From: Nageia nagi | Lineage: Eukaryota; Pinophyta | Length of the DNA stretch: 64,000 nucleotides | Direction of reading: 5' to 3' | Assembly: GCA_050084985.1 (NCBI GenBank) | Contig: JBITNC010000001.1 | Coordinates: 136,462,001 to 136,526,000 of the forward strand | Notes under the pieces: generated by a model | The model's database searches: none | Seen by the model: the letters and a program-made list of their open reading frames with translations, nothing else | What the model was told of the DNA's origin: nothing | Part shown: positions 1 through 13,009 of the stretch, one piece after another | Position numbering within the stretch: position 1 is the first letter of the stretch | Layout of the letters: every line of letters starts with the position of its first letter | Position numbers and translations under genes: made by a program

Positions 1-305
1 AATTTATGAATAATATTCACAAATAATAGAGTGATGTAACATGTGCTAGAATCTCTCTAGAGTCCCCCTCATATTTTCTTGCCCCTAAGGTTTAAGTTCA
101 TCAATTGATGCCTTTATATATCATACAAGTTTACATGACTTTGATCTTTTTTTTGACCTCTTGTACATGCCACAAGGTTCCACTAGACATATTACATAGC
201 TTTACTATGAATTTGGGTATTATTTACCCCCTTTTCATATAATACATCATTGAGGTTCTAAAATGAATTATTTAATAAATAATAATTTATTTTTAGGTGT
301 CTACA
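1..305 (-). repeat. Possible LTR edge of a different Ty3 family, running off the left end
   Basis: Read on the minus strand, a typical Ty3 LTR start (TGTAGACACC) lies at 305, followed by the AT-rich run seen at the start of the other LTRs here. The first 50 or so bases resemble the start of the B1 LTR and then diverge. No polypurine tract precedes it and the second copy is not in the window. This is an inferred edge only. Confidence 0.3.
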
Positions 306-400
306 CCTATTAGTGAAATAATATTTCATACAATGTGAAGTAATTACCAAACCAATAAACCCTTTTGGTTTCTTGGAATGGGATTCGTAAATATCTCCAA

Positions 401-2574
401 CTATCCATTATCAAGATGTATAGGCCCTTCTTCTACTTTAGGATTATCATCCATTTGAATTGCTTTCTTATCAATGAAATCTTGAATGATATTTCGTAAT
501 ACCCTACAATTTCTAGTTAGGTACCCTGGTATCATATGATAATTACAAAATTCTTCATATCTATAATTTTTAGGAACATCATTAGGGAAATGATGTTGAA
601 TTAATGATGGAATCTCAATAGATTCTTCTTTTACTAACACATTGAGAATATCATCAACAATATCAATTAGCTTTGTAAATATCCTTTGTGGTCTATTCTT
701 GTTTCTATCAACATTAGTTGTAGCAACTTTAGTTTTCTTTGCATACACTTGAGGTTCCTTTTCAATCACTTGAGGTTTATCTTTTATTTCATACATTTGA
801 GGTTTTTGATAATGTTTCTTATAAGTTTTCTTGATACATTCTTATTTTTTAAGAAAAATATCTATCATTATAGCTAATATCAATCCATAATTAGAGATAA
901 CCAATAATTTATACATAGGCAATAAAGCATTTGCAAAAGTATCCTTTAAATATTGCTCAAGCATAGTGATTTTATTTACAATTTATTTGGATAGAGGTTC
1001 ACAAAATTAGACACAGATTGATTAGCCAATTACTTAATTTTACATAAATATTTGAATTAAACATTTTTTGTAATATTATATCAAAAAATTTCAAAATTTT
1101 ATATATCAAATCTTTATACTTATCAATACTCTTTTTAATAAGACTAAAATACCATTTCAATGCATCATCCTTTATGCTATTTGAAAATAAGTTTGAAAGC
1201 ATATATCTATCATAAGCATATTCAATATATTTCTTTTGAAATTTTCTAACATGAATTTTTAGATCTTTAAAACCATCAAATTTTATAAATTTCATACTCT
1301 TTTTACCAACAAGCAATTTAGGAACAATTCTATCAGTCAATGGATGCTTTAAGTAAAATAAGAAATCATATTCACCATTGTTAAGAAATTATTTTTCTAA
1401 TTTCTTAATCCTTTCATCCATTATTTTTCTTGTATTTGGCACTATAGGAGGTTGTTTTGGTTGTTGGTTTTGTACTATAGGTATATTAATCTTTGGGGGT
1501 GGTGGCGGGGTTAGAGATGGTGCATTGCAAGTTTGAGAGGGTGGTTTATTTTCTATTTACTTTCTAACTTCAGCCTCTTTAAGGGCCAATCCTATGTATT
1601 ATTTCATGTTCAAACCTATAAACCAATTCTAACATAAACACTAGTTATTGTTCCTCATTAGCCTTTTAAAAATAATCAGTTTCTTGAGCATCTAAAATAG
1701 CATCAACTTTTATCTCATGCTCTACTTTGGACCAACCAAAATTATGTTTATTAGCATTATTAACTACTATAGAAAGTTGTTTAGTAATATATACTATAGT
1801 TTCATCATTAATCAACCTACCCTTACCTTTTTCCTTATTGCCACTTTCAAGAAACATACCTAGATTATGATCTTAAAAGTTCATTGATAGATGTTCAGAT
1901 TTGGGTTCACTTTCCTCATTGACATTTTTGATGATCACCTTGTTATAGAGTCCAATATCCTCTACATACATGTTGTTAGTGGCATGAGTATAGTATACAC
2001 TATTAGCAACATTCTTCTTAGTAGTATAAGCTCCCTATTTTCTTAACCCTACATTTTCATAAGAAAACAAACTATCCAAGGATTGTGATGTTGTTGAATC
2101 TGCCTATAACAATTCATAATTTGTTAAGATATCTATAACCTCTTCAAATTTGTTAGTAAGATAATACTCCAATTTTTATTTATTAGATAGCAATTCCTTT
2201 ATTAATCTAACATGGCTAGGAATTCTATCTATCTCTTCAATTTCAACATCACTATAAGAAGTATCACCATGGCTTCCTAGACTTATATTTTCAAAAGCAT
2301 AATCATCTATAGACATGTTAAACTTATTATGAGTTTGTCCAATAATATCCATCCTTTTGCTAGAATTTGTAGATTTAGTATCAATATCCTCACCAGTATC
2401 CATTCTATCATTGGTATTAGGCTCTTGCATAAGTAAATTAGGGTTACCCCTAATACTTCTCTAGATCTCATCAAAATAGACCTTACTTCTACAAATCCTA
2501 GGTTGTTCTTAATTCAAATTCATATTTGGAATATAGGTAAAATAAACCCTATTTTTATCATTTTATTGAGCCAT
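401..2574 (-). pseudogene. Decayed Ty3/gypsy gag (element B2)
   Basis: This is the capsid (gag) region of a Ty3/gypsy retrotransposon, colinear with the plus-strand gag at 6665-8815 but inverted. I start it at the ATG at 2574, which matches the B1 start. In order I see an acidic N-terminal part ending in a RIPSHVR-LIKELLSNK block (about 2430-2176), a lysine-rich block (1857-1666), a proline-rich stretch (about 1550-1440), a capsid-like block (1340-999: KFDGF, LKWYFSL) and a C-terminal block (796-401: YRYEEFCNYH, CRVLRNIIQDFID). The last block matches the degenerate zinc-knuckle region of Tat-like gags. Frames change and stops break every block, so it is dead. No pol follows before 305. Confidence 0.75.
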
Positions 2575-2669
2575 TACTCTAATCACCTTGGGTAAGGGAG
2601 GAGATAATAACACAAATGGATTCATAGCTCCCAAGCAGAGATTCTGTAGAAAATAATCTAGGTGTGTAA

Positions 2670-2689
2670 GAATGTTAGGTTCACCAAAA
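2670..2689 (-). other. Primer-binding site of element B2 (tRNA-Trp type)
   Basis: Immediately downstream of the B2 LTR end, the minus strand reads TTTTGGTGAACCTAACATTC. TGGTGAACC matches the complement of the plant tRNA-Trp 3' end, and the next bases differ mostly by transitions. The B1 copy at 6550-6573 is more decayed and has lost the TGG. Confidence 0.5.
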
Positions 2690-3318
2690 TCTAGTCTATA
2701 AATTATGAAAAATGCAATTATACATAATAAATAAAAAAACCTATAATATAAGAAGAATAGATATGTACACTATATCATATACAACTAATATATATGAAAC
2801 ACATGAACCTGATATGAAGTGTATGTATAATCTTCAAAAGTAAATAGAAATAAATCTTTGAAGGATTGGGATCAGATTCATGGTAGAGTTCATAGTGGAT
2901 ATTCATGTACATGAATCAAAAAATTGACCATCAAAATATGAAACCCTTGATATATAAGTTGCACACCATTGATGGTGTAGAATATGTAGAATTATGATGT
3001 GCACCAAAGATAGAAGTTTCGAATCTTAGAGCATAACAATTTCTCATAATATGTGGCATTGAAATGCATAGTAGCTTGATTAAGATTATGATTGAAAACC
3101 ACTTATTAGAGATCTTTTCATATTAAAAAGTTTCAATCTATTGAGGTTGTCCTATTCCACTTGAATATATAGCTTTCAAGAACATAGAAAGGAGTGAAAG
3201 ATGACCTCTATCAATAATATAGACTTTATTATATTCAATATACTTTAAAATATAAATAATGATAAATGATATATCATTTAATTTAACACATGGATTTGCA
3301 TTATAATATCAACTTTAT
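2690..3318 (-). repeat. Truncated 5' LTR of element B2
   Basis: Reverse-complement homologue of the B1 LTRs (5835-6549 and 21515-22230). Shared landmarks include the gatcttttcatatt and gtgcacatcataattc blocks and the end before the primer site. The first 100 or so bases of the LTR are missing: homology starts abruptly at about 3318, where an unrelated plus-strand integrase fragment begins. The truncation marks a rearrangement or deletion junction. Confidence 0.65.
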
Positions 3319-4055
3319 TAGCACCAATTGGAATAGAAGATGAGGAGATTATCCTCAAGATTAGATAGCTTGGTACACCTTCTTACATTAGTCAACTAGA
3401 TAAGGTACATATATGCCTTCTTACTCTACAAGATGATCCTCAACAATGGTATGTTGATATTTACAATTATTTGAAAGATCAAACAGTTTCATCATGTTTT
3501 GATAGAAATAAAAGAGTTAGATTAAAGAGGACAACTATCAAATATGTGATTACTGGTGAAATTTTGTGTAAAAGGGCACTTGATGGTGGAATTTTGAGAT
3601 GTCTAACACAACATGAAACAACAACAATATTATAAAAATTACATTATGGGTTGTTTGGAGGTAATTTCTTTGTAAAAGTGTTATGCCTTAAGATTTTACA
3701 AATTGGTTACTATTGGCCTACAATGGAGGAGATTACAAAAATCATGTTAAGACTTGTTTACAATATCAAAAACATGTAAATTTAGAAAAATAACTAACTC
3801 AAGAGTTGAAATCCATAATTTCACCATGACCATTTGCAACATGGGGCATATATGTGATTAGACTTATCAATCCACATTCAAGGGAAGGTCACAAATTTAT
3901 TATCATAGCTACATAGTTTACCATAAAGTGGATTGAGGCCATTCTAATGAAATTAGTAACATAAGATAAAATCATTTCTTTCTTAATTGAAAACATCATT
4001 ATATAGTTTGGAGTACCACAAATATTGATCACCTTCATTCATTATGATAGGTAAA
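3319..4055 (+). pseudogene. Ty3/gypsy RNase H-integrase fragment
   Basis: Broken remains of a gypsy pol 3' part. Across frames I see the linker before integrase (PQQWYVDIYNYLKD), the zinc-binding segment (a HYGLFGG-like block, then YYWPTMEEI and a decayed cysteine pair) and the first half of the catalytic core (FATWGIYVI, GHKFIIIAT, KWIEAI, FGVPQI). The core stops before the second catalytic Asp and the Glu. There are many stops. It lies between the truncated B2 LTR and gag-like remnants of the same strand, so it belongs to an older plus-strand element that was broken up. Confidence 0.7.
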
Positions 4056-4319
4056 GTATAGGTTTATATCTTTCATTAATCTAGGTTTGGTAGATCAAGG
4101 TAAATTAGGTCATGTAGGATCATTTTCATCTTTCATATTATTATTCTTTACTACTATTTCATTATTACTTAGTTAAATTAAATATCTTAAATAACCCTAG
4201 TAAATTATTATTTCAATTATAATAATTGGAGAACCTAACTTTTTCTTTTACACATTGCTTTATACTTCACTAGTTGCACCAAAAACCTTAAGGTTTTTGG
4301 ATAAGACTAATTTTGTATT

Positions 4320-5340
4320 TTAAGTATGATAGATATGGATATAGATATTCAAAATACACCTATTATTCATATTCCAAATCTTCTTCAATATCCTATTTTT
4401 GATCCAAAAAAGATTAGCTCTAGAAAAAATTATGCTAATGCTTCTTGACAATAAAATGAATGTGTGAGGAATCTACATCATCACAATGAATATGACAGTG
4501 CTTCAAAATATTGCTATCATTAAGAAGAAAAAGATGGTTTCAAATAAGGTAATAATATTCAATCTCAATATGATGATGAACTCTACCTTGATGATATACA
4601 TGTACTTATTAGAATATTATCTAGTTCACATGGTAAGAAACTGTTAACCAAAAAGTAATGCTTTCCCTTGTATGTGTAATCCCTACATGAAGTGACAATT
4701 AAAGTAAAATATATATTAGGTTCTATCCTATAAACTAATCCTTAATATGTTAAAACAAAAATAAATGATGCAACAAACCCAAAATGATATGATTGTAACC
4801 CCTTATCATCAAACATATAGGTATTTTAATTCTTCACAACAAGTTACTTCCCTTAAATTTCAAATTCCCTTGCCAGATGAAATGCCTTGTCTTAAAATAC
4901 ATAAATGAATGATTTCCAATGAACCAAATCCTAGCAATTTTTCTCCATTATAGAATTCAATTTTGAACCAAAATATAGATACATTAAGGGTAAATGAAGA
5001 ACAATAAGTAATACAACAAATATTTCTTAATTACAAAGAAGAACAAGAAGATAACATTAATGAGGAAGAGTTAGTTAATATCACCAATCAAGAAATACCT
5101 ACATAAACAAATTTATAGGATATTTGGAAGGTATAAGAAGAAGAAACATTAGGATTTGGGATGGGACAAAGGCCATATTGAAGAGAGAGATAAAATTTAT
5201 AAAAATAAATATTGATTTTAAAACTACTTCAATTACAAGAAAGATGGAAATGGTAAATAATTTAATTAGGATAATGGATCAAGAGAAACTTTATTACTTT
5301 GGGTTGTTTCAAGGGATGCCTAATGTAGATAGGAAATAAT
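4320..5340 (+). pseudogene. Unrecognised decayed retrotransposon reading frame, probably gag-side
   Basis: Discontinuous plus-strand coding-like sequence starting near the ATG at 4326. It contains acidic and Gln/Asn-rich stretches, a LKFQIPLPDEMPCL block (about 4853) and, at 5124-5339, a 71-codon open frame. The neighbouring frame reads LGFGMGQRPY, loosely like the glycine-rich (G-patch-like) segments of some gypsy polyproteins. The B1 insertion at 5835 separates it from the plus-strand gag at 22300-23540, which may be the same old element. I cannot name the domain. Confidence 0.35.
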
Positions 5341-5829
5341 GCATGATGTAATAAACATGATACTATTTCTCTAAAATTAAAATACTAAAGTATACATCTA
5401 AAATATACCAATTATTGTGATAATAAATAATGTAACTTATCATATCTAATAGTCTCAATCATATACAACACCTTTGCATAATCACAACAAACATAATCAT
5501 CACACAAATGACATCGATGTCCCTTGTACTAGTATCTATGTCGTGAACCATTAAGAATCAAGTGTGCAAAAAAAGATATGAAAAATGCAATGATGGGATA
5601 ATAACATATCTATGAATAAGTAATGTTACAAAACACCATTATCATTTGGATGTATGATAGGTATGAAATCTCTTATCCAATGGGTGATGATCTACTCATC
5701 TATCAATATTTGTCTTGATATTCTTTTATAACCACATCTAGATCTTCTCCCTCTCTTGGTATCATCATATATTACATAGTTTATGATGCCTTTATGGGCA
5801 TTTGATACCACTTACATTGTTTGGTGGTC
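5341..5829. other. Non-coding AT-rich stretch left of B1
   Basis: No reading frame, repeat copy or RNA gene is recognisable here. It is the left flank of the B1 insertion and ends in the CTATT target duplication at 5830-5834. Confidence 0.5.
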
Positions 5830-5834
5830 CTATT

Positions 5835-6549
5835 TGTATACATATAAAAATGATTTATTTTTTATTTAATAAAATTTAGACTTCTTAAATGACTTATTGC
5901 AATATTACATATGTCAAAATAAAGTTGATATTACAATACAATACCATGTGTTATATTAAATTTTATATCATTTATCATGGTTAATATTTTAAAATACCTT
6001 GAATACAATAATGATTATATTATTTCTATAGATTTGTCTTCACTCTTTTCTATGTTTTTGTAGGATATATATGTGAGTGTAATAGGTTAACCTTCATAGA
6101 TCAAAACTCTTTGATATGATAAGATCTGTGATAGGTGGTTGTCAATTGTAATCTTCATTAAGATACAATGTATTTCAATTCCACCTATTATGAGAAATTA
6201 TTATAATCATATCTTTGAAACTTTCTATCTTTGGTGCACATCATAATTTTGCATATCCTACACCATCACTAGTGTGTATTTTCTAGATTATGGGTTCTAT
6301 ATTTCGATGATCAAGCTATTATTTTAAGTACATGAAGATCCACTGCTAAATCACCATGAATCCAATACCAATCCTTTGAATATTAATTTCTTTTTGATTT
6401 TAAGGATTGTACATATGCTTCATATCAAGTTCATGTGTTTTATGTGTATTTGTTGCAATCTGATATAATGTTCTCATCTACTTCTTTTTATATTGTAGAT
6501 CTATTTATTTATTATGTATATTTATATTTTGTATAATTTAAGGTATACA
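5835..6549 (+). repeat. 5' LTR of B1
   Basis: It starts TGTATACA and ends GGTATACA, so the termini are inverted. It aligns along its length with 21515-22230, with shared blocks such as ttgatattacaat, atcatttatcatgg and tctatttatttattatgtatat. Its terminal bases have drifted from the TGTAGA...TCTACA of the 3' copy. Confidence 0.88.
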
Positions 6550-6664
6550 CTTTTATGAAACTAATATTATTACACACCTAGATTCCAATCAAGGAAATCA
6601 TTTCTTAGGAATTATGAATCCATTTAAGCTATTGTCTCTTCCCTTACCTGAGATGCTTACAGTA

Positions 6665-8815
6665 ATGGATCAAGAAAATGATAAAAATAGGGTTTATTCT
6701 AATTATATTATAAATATGAATATAAATTAAGAACAACCTATGGATTCTATAAGTAAGGTCTATTTTGATAATATGAGGATAAGTATTAGGAGTAACTCTA
6801 ATCTACCTATGCAAGAGCCTAATCCTAATGATAGAATGGATACTAATGAGGATAATGATACTATATCTATACATTCTAGTAAAAAATTGGATATTTTTGA
6901 AAAATATATTAATAATATTAATATTTATTTTACTAATTATGATTTTTATAATTTGATTTTGGGAATCCATGGTGATACTTTTGATAGTGATGCTAAAATT
7001 GAAGAGTTAGATAGAATTCCTAGCCATGTTAGATCAATAAAGGAATTGCTATCTAATAAACAAAAAATGAAATATTATCTTACTAACAATGCTAAATAGG
7101 TTATTAATATATTAAAATATTATAAATTTTTATAAGTGGATTCAATAACATTGCAATCCTTATATATTTTATTTTCATATGAAAATATAGGACCTAAAAA
7201 ATGGAGGGCTTCTTCCATCAAGAAGAATACCATTGACAGTATGAATTGCACATACACCACTAACAATGTGGAAGTAGAGGATACTAAACCTTATAATAAG
7301 GTGATTATTTAAGATATTAATGACTAAAGTAAAGCCAAATATGAATATATGGCAATCAATTCCAAAGATCATCTTCTAGGTATGCTTCCTAAAAGCTCTA
7401 ATAGGAACAAAGGTAAGAGAATTTTGGTTAATGGTGAAACTATAGTAGATATTGCTAAAAAACTTTCTATTGTAATTAATAATTCTTATAAACATAATCC
7501 TATTTTGTCAAAGAAAGAGCATGGGATAAAACTTGATGCTATTTTATATGCTTAAGAAGATGATTACTTTCAAAAGGGTAATGAGGAACAACAACTAGTG
7601 TTTATGTGAGAATTGGTTGATAAGCTTGAACATGAAAAAATACATAGGATTGGACCATTTTTGCAACTTAAAGAGTATGAAATTAAAATGGAAATAACAA
7701 ATAAACCACCCTCTCAAACTAGCAATGCACCACCTTTAACCTCACCACCACCCCCAATAAATAACCTACCTATCATACAATATTATTTGAAAAAATAATG
7801 GATGAAAGGATTGAAAAATTACAAAAATAATTGCTTAATAATGGTGAAAATGATTTCTTATTCTATTTAAAGCATCTATTGATTGATAGAATTGTTTCTA
7901 AATTGCTTGTTGGTAAAAGGAGTCTTAAATTTATAAAATTTGATGGTTTGTAAGATCTTTAAATGCATGTTAGAAAATTTCAAGAGGAAGCTATGGAATA
8001 TGTTCATGATAGAGATATGCTTGCAAAATTATTTTCAAGTAGCTTAAAGAATGATGCATTGTAATGATACTTTAGTCTTCTAAAAAGAGCATAGATAAGT
8101 ATGAATATTTGATACATAAATTATTAAAATACTTTAAATATAATATCACATAAAAAGTTCAATTCAAAGATTTGTGTAAAATTAAACAATTTCCTAACCA
8201 CTATTTCTCTAATTTTGTTAAAGTATGGAAATAAATAACAAATAAAATCTTTATTCTTGAGAAAGATTTAAATGATACTTTTGTAAATGTTTTATTACCT
8301 ATATGTAAATTATTGGTTAGCTCTAATTATGGATTGACATTAGCTAGAATGATAGATTTTTTCCTCAAAAAAGAAGATTGTATCAAGCAAATGTATAAGA
8401 AATGTTATCAAAATCTCAAATTTATGAAACAAAAGATAAACCTTAAGTGGCTGAAAAGAAACCTCAAGTGTATGCAAAGAAAATTAAGGTTGCTAGAAAT
8501 AATGTTGATAGAAATAAGAATAGATCACAAAGGAGATTTACAAATCTAACCAATACCATTGATAATATTCTCAATGTGTTATTAAAATAAGAATTTATTG
8601 ATATTCCACCAATGTTTCAACATCACTTCCCTAATGGTGTTCCTAAAAATTATAGATATGAAGAATTTTGCAATTATCATAGGACACCATGGAACCTAAC
8701 AAGAAATTGTGAGGTCTTAAGAGATATCATTCAAGATTTCATCAATAAGAATGTAATTAAAATGGATGATAATCTTGAATTAGAAGAAGGGCTTGTACAT
8801 ATTGATAATGGATAG
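6665..8815 (+). pseudogene. Gag of element B1 (decayed)
   Basis: Gag capsid/nucleocapsid polyprotein of a Tat-like Ty3 element. The start chosen is the ATG at 6665 (MDQENDKNRVY). Order: acidic N-terminus (6740-7099, with the SHVRSIKELLSNK block), a Lys-rich segment (7349-7555), a Pro-rich linker (about 7700-7770), a capsid block (about 7890-8330: FIKFDG, MHVRKFQEE, RDMLAKLFSSS, EFV-like segment in broken frames), a basic region (8313-8549) and a C-terminal block (8612-8815: YRYEEFCNYH, CEVLRDIIQDFI) resembling the CX2CX4H-derived knuckle of Tat gags. Stops and frameshifts split it into at least five pieces. It closely matches the inverted copy at 401-2574. Confidence 0.78.
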
Positions 8816-9574
8816 TTGGATATATTCATGAACCCTTGCTAAGAACAACTTAGCAACAAAAAGTATTCATTGGCTTTATAAGTACTTCTTATTATATGAT
8901 ATATTATTTCCCTAATAGGTATGAATGCAAGGGACATCAAAAATAATAAAGCAAAGGATTTAATTAAAGTAGAACAAAGTAACATGATGGAGATCATGGA
9001 ATAAACACTACTAATCACATGCATGATTATTTGCATACAACCAATGGTGTGAGTTACACTACCAAAAAGGCACTTGCTTTTGTGCCTACATATGCAAACT
9101 ACATATGGGTTGTAAAACCTTCCTAGGTACAAAACATTATTGCTTAAAGTGGAAAATTTTTAAATAGGAGTATATGATAGGTAGGTTATTTCTTGGGGGG
9201 AAAATGTGTATGGTTCATGGTCATAAGGGTTAGCTCATTATTTTATTGGCTTTCTAGGCAAGTTATGAAAAAGTCCCTCATATATTTTTTTCCAAATTGT
9301 CAAAACTCACACCACTAATAGTGTGCAACTATTTTTTCACCACTAATGATGTGTCTTTCCCGTACTAGAATAAAAATAGATAGTATTTCCCTAATCCTTA
9401 GAATCTACTAAAGTGTTTTGTATGATTACTTTTAGGTTCTAAACATGTTAAAAAAGAAAAACTCAACAATGTTAGTTATTGCTTATGTGTGGTAATTGAG
9501 GGACCCTATTTTTATTTCATTTACAAGTCAATTTTAAGGGATGAAATTAAATATAGGTTGTAAATTGCTTAGTA
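8816..9574. other. B1 internal stretch after gag, no pol seen
   Basis: I looked for protease, RT and integrase motifs on both strands and saw none. It contains short phrases such as caccactaatagtgtg and caccactaatgatgtg in near tandem. It ends at TATGT (9575-9579), the A1 target site. Confidence 0.5.
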
Positions 9575-9579
9575 TATGT

Positions 9580-10372
9580 TGTTATCATATAAAATTTATT
9601 TATGCATTTATATAAATACATTTGCTTGCACTAATATACTCCTAGAATATTTAATTTAATGATATCAATGTTTGTCTTGAATATAATCATAATATCAATA
9701 ATTATCTTGAATATTGTTATGTATTATGGACTAACCCTATTTATGTAGGTACATACTGACCTAAGGAGTAGGTCATATTATTATCTATATAAATAAGGAT
9801 CTAATAGTAAGTCCACATCAAGGAGATACATGATCCCATATCTGGTCTTGGTGGTGGCAATCCTTTAGGTGTCTTTTAATACTACCATTCAAGGCTATGG
9901 TTTGTGTACTTCCTTATGCAAGCTATTCTGAGACTGATAATTTATTTGGATATCATATCGCTAATCAAAACATCTATATGTAAATTATTTACTTAATTGG
10001 AAAGAAAAAAGCACTCCAACAAAGGCTATTAGCACTTTTTATTCATGGTAAATGCACCATCAATGCTTCTCCTATATAACATATAGACCGCCTATAGTCC
10101 TCTTTTCATGGCATTTCAGTTTATAGCTTTTGGAGCAAGATTTCTCTATCATCCACATATCAAACATATCATCATTATTTTGTGTTAGGTATGATTTGTA
10201 AGGTAAGTATACAAATCATAATTCTTGATTGGTATTGTTATCATTATTCTAGAGTGGTTATCTTCTTCATCTACTTATCTATATGGTCTAAATTGCTATC
10301 CATAGCTCAAAATAGGTATTTTGGATCTTGTATATTATTTATTTATTTGCATGCTCAAAATACTTGTAAATA
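9580..10372 (+). repeat. 5' LTR of A1
   Basis: Starts TGTTATCA and ends GTAAATA (CA decayed to TA). It aligns end to end with 16379-17161. A TATA-like TATATAAATA sits at 9786-9795 and is conserved in the 3' copy at 16575-16584, so it is the likely core promoter. Confidence 0.92.
9786..9795 (+). promoter_or_regulatory. TATA-like element in the A1 LTR
   Basis: TATATAAATA about 200 bp into the LTR, kept in the other LTR copy. The position fits the U3/R boundary of a plant LTR promoter. Function is inferred. Confidence 0.5.
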
Positions 10373-10374
10373 TT

Positions 10375-10394
10375 TGGTGAACCTGATGTGAACC
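10375..10394 (+). other. A1 primer-binding site, tRNA-Trp
   Basis: TGGTGAACCTGATGTGAACC begins two bases after the LTR. As I recall plant tRNA-Trp (CCA anticodon), its 3' end is ...TTCACGTCGGGTTCACCA. The site is its complement with three mismatches, two of them C-to-T. It would prime minus-strand DNA synthesis. Confidence 0.7.
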
Positions 10395-10439
10395 TTAACT
10401 TATGAAAATATAAACAATTCATTGGATTTTTTATAATTA

Positions 10440-12420
10440 AATCAGTCAAAGCTTGAACCAACTAAAAGAAAAAGAAAATCATGGAAAGGTGTAACATCAA
10501 TAAGAAAAAGTGCTAGGTTAAATAAAGATAGTGTCCCTTTGGCTATCGAAACCAATTTTCTTAATGATGAATCTTATCATGGAGATTTTGAAGATAATGA
10601 TAACCCTAGTAAAATAAGAATAAATATAATAGATGATGAATCTTATCATGGGGAATCAAAAGATAATGAGAGCCATAAATAAGAAACAATCCAACCTTTT
10701 GAAAATAAATATCAATTAGCCCTTTATTGATCTAAACAATCTAATAATCTAAATCTAATAGAAGATAAATTAAGGTTAGTGCAAGAATTCATAAAGCTCC
10801 TTGGGGTAGTATATAAGTTCACTAAAGATATTACCATACCTCATTCATTTCATATCATCTATGAATTTTTGATCAAAAATAGTTCTAGGTCACCTTTTAG
10901 GATACTATTGGCTAAGCCACCCCTCTTATTGTACACCTTAACAAGTCAGAGCAAGATCATCCATGATCTAAATCCTATTGAAATGGACTACTTGTAGACC
11001 ATTTTTCCTATAAAAATCCATGTTAATTTTTTTATGCTTTGTCCTTCCATCCTTGAGTCAAACTTTCATCAATCTACATCATCCTTAACACTTATGAAAA
11101 ATTTAAAAGATCATGAATTAATAACATTAGAAGAAGCTACTTATGAGCATTCAAATGATGAGATGGTTAAATTAAATAATGAATTATATAATGAAGTAGA
11201 AATAGAATTTGAAATCAATATTGTAGGACAAGGAATTATCAATGCTTACCCTTATTGGTCAGATAGAGAAAAAGAAATTAAAGAGATGGAAGTAAGGAAA
11301 ATAATAGGCCCATAATCTTATCAAAAAACTCAAATATGTGTAAGATAGGTAATCATAAGAGAGTTATATAATCAATTAATTCAATAATGGAGGGATAAAA
11401 ATGGGAGATTCACTCTTGAGACACTTGAATATGAGAATGAGAAAGAAATTGAAAAACTTGATCCCCTAGAGAAAAATAATAACAATGAAACTATGCAAAA
11501 TGAAAAAGAAAAATCAAAGAAAAGGATGGCACAATTTAAAGAAATGGCTAAATAATTAAAAAGATTAACATTATTAAGTAAAGAAAAAGAAGGTGAATAC
11601 TTAAATTAAAGCCATCTCTTTTGTGCAAAAATAAAAGAAAAAACATGGAAATCCAAGGATACATATCACAATATTTGAAGAAGCAGGTTGTAGTCATCAA
11701 CATGATGAAGATATGTTAGCAAGATTATTTCTACTTAGTTTAAGGAAAGAATCTTTTAAATGGTTCTACAATATTGAAAATCAAAGTATCATCAACTATG
11801 AGCAATTAAAATGAGAATTCATAAATCAATATCAACATAATATAAAAATAAAACCAATCCTTATCAATTTAGCAAGAATGAGCCAAGGTGAGAACCAATC
11901 ATTTGAGGAATTTGTAAAAACATGGAAGAAAATAGCCACATTCATAAATTTAAATGAAAAAGAGCTAAAGCATATATTAATCAAATCCTTTAGAGATGAG
12001 ATGATATTGGAATTTTTCAACTATCTAGAGCAACCCCTCTCTGAGATGATTATGTCCATGATTCAAAAAGAGACGCACCTAGTAAAAATTGATTATTGGA
12101 AACTTAAAAGAGAATAAAATAAGTTATCAACAATGAAAATTATACCAATAGTTATAACAGAAAAATAAATGTCTTATCCATATAAGAATAAAACCCCTAG
12201 AGTATAAACCAAAATTACAAAAGATCATGATGAATTGTTACAATCATTGCTTCAAAAGGGTATGATCCAATTACCATAAATGAGTCAAAAAGTCACTAAA
12301 ACTATAGGTGGATTTTGTGGGTATCATATAATTCATGGACATAAAACATGTGAATGTAAAAAGTTTAAAGATGTTATCCAAGACTTGATAGAAAAAATCT
12401 GATATCATTCAAAAAATAGG
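10440..12420 (+). pseudogene. Gag of element A1 (decayed)
   Basis: Gag polyprotein of a Tat-like Ty3 element in several frames. The basic N-terminus (KRKRKSWKGV) is followed by an internal duplication of a DDESYHG motif near 10570 and 10630. A 72-codon open block at 10779-10997 and a 93-codon acidic block at 11034-11315 follow. The capsid core lies at about 11640-12115 (DMLARLFLLSL, FKWFYNIE, FEEFVKTWKKIA), with an open stretch at 11878-12117. A degenerate knuckle (GFCGYHIIHGHKTCECKKFK) sits at about 12310-12370, as in Tat gags (CX2H...H...C). Stops interrupt it. After about 12420 the frame dissolves and no aspartic protease motif is visible. Confidence 0.8.
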
Positions 12421-13009
12421 AAGATAAAAAAAAGACTCTTGTACATGTAGATAATGAGAAATTAGGGATTTACAAGAACCTCATGCCATAACATAACATA
12501 GTAATATTGTATACATAAGACAATATGATGAAAAAGCCCATTATCATAGGGGCATAACAAGGAAAACATCAAAATGAAGCTAGCACCAATGGGGGCACAA
12601 GACCTTCTAGTTATGTCATTTGGTAAACATGCACGATCATACTAACACTAACAAAACTAATAGTAGGATAGATGAACTGATCAATTTCATGACAAAAAAA
12701 ATGGGGGATTATTTTGACATCATATCAGGATTGTTGGTGCTCCATTTTTATCAAGAATGGATTGCCTATAGTCCTCTTTTGTAGATAGATTTTGTCAAAC
12801 TAAAAAATTAATGAATGCCCCTTGGCATGGAGTTTCAACTCCTAGATTGTTATATTTTTTTAGGCCTCTTGGTGAAAAGTTTTAGCTCTCATATTATCAT
12901 AAAATACATGTCAAAAATAATAATACAAATAAACAAAATTCATATTTTATATATCATAAAAAGGTCAATCATTTTACCAAATCTTAGCATGGCTAAGTAA
13001 TCATCATGT
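12421..13009 (+). other. A1 spacer between gag and the antisense gene, with two diverged repeat units
   Basis: No protease, RT or integrase similarity. At about 12815-12905 two units (cccttggcatggagtttcaac and gcctcttggtgaaaagttttagctctcat) match the tandem array at 15741-16087. Related repeats therefore flank the antisense gene on both sides. Confidence 0.55.
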
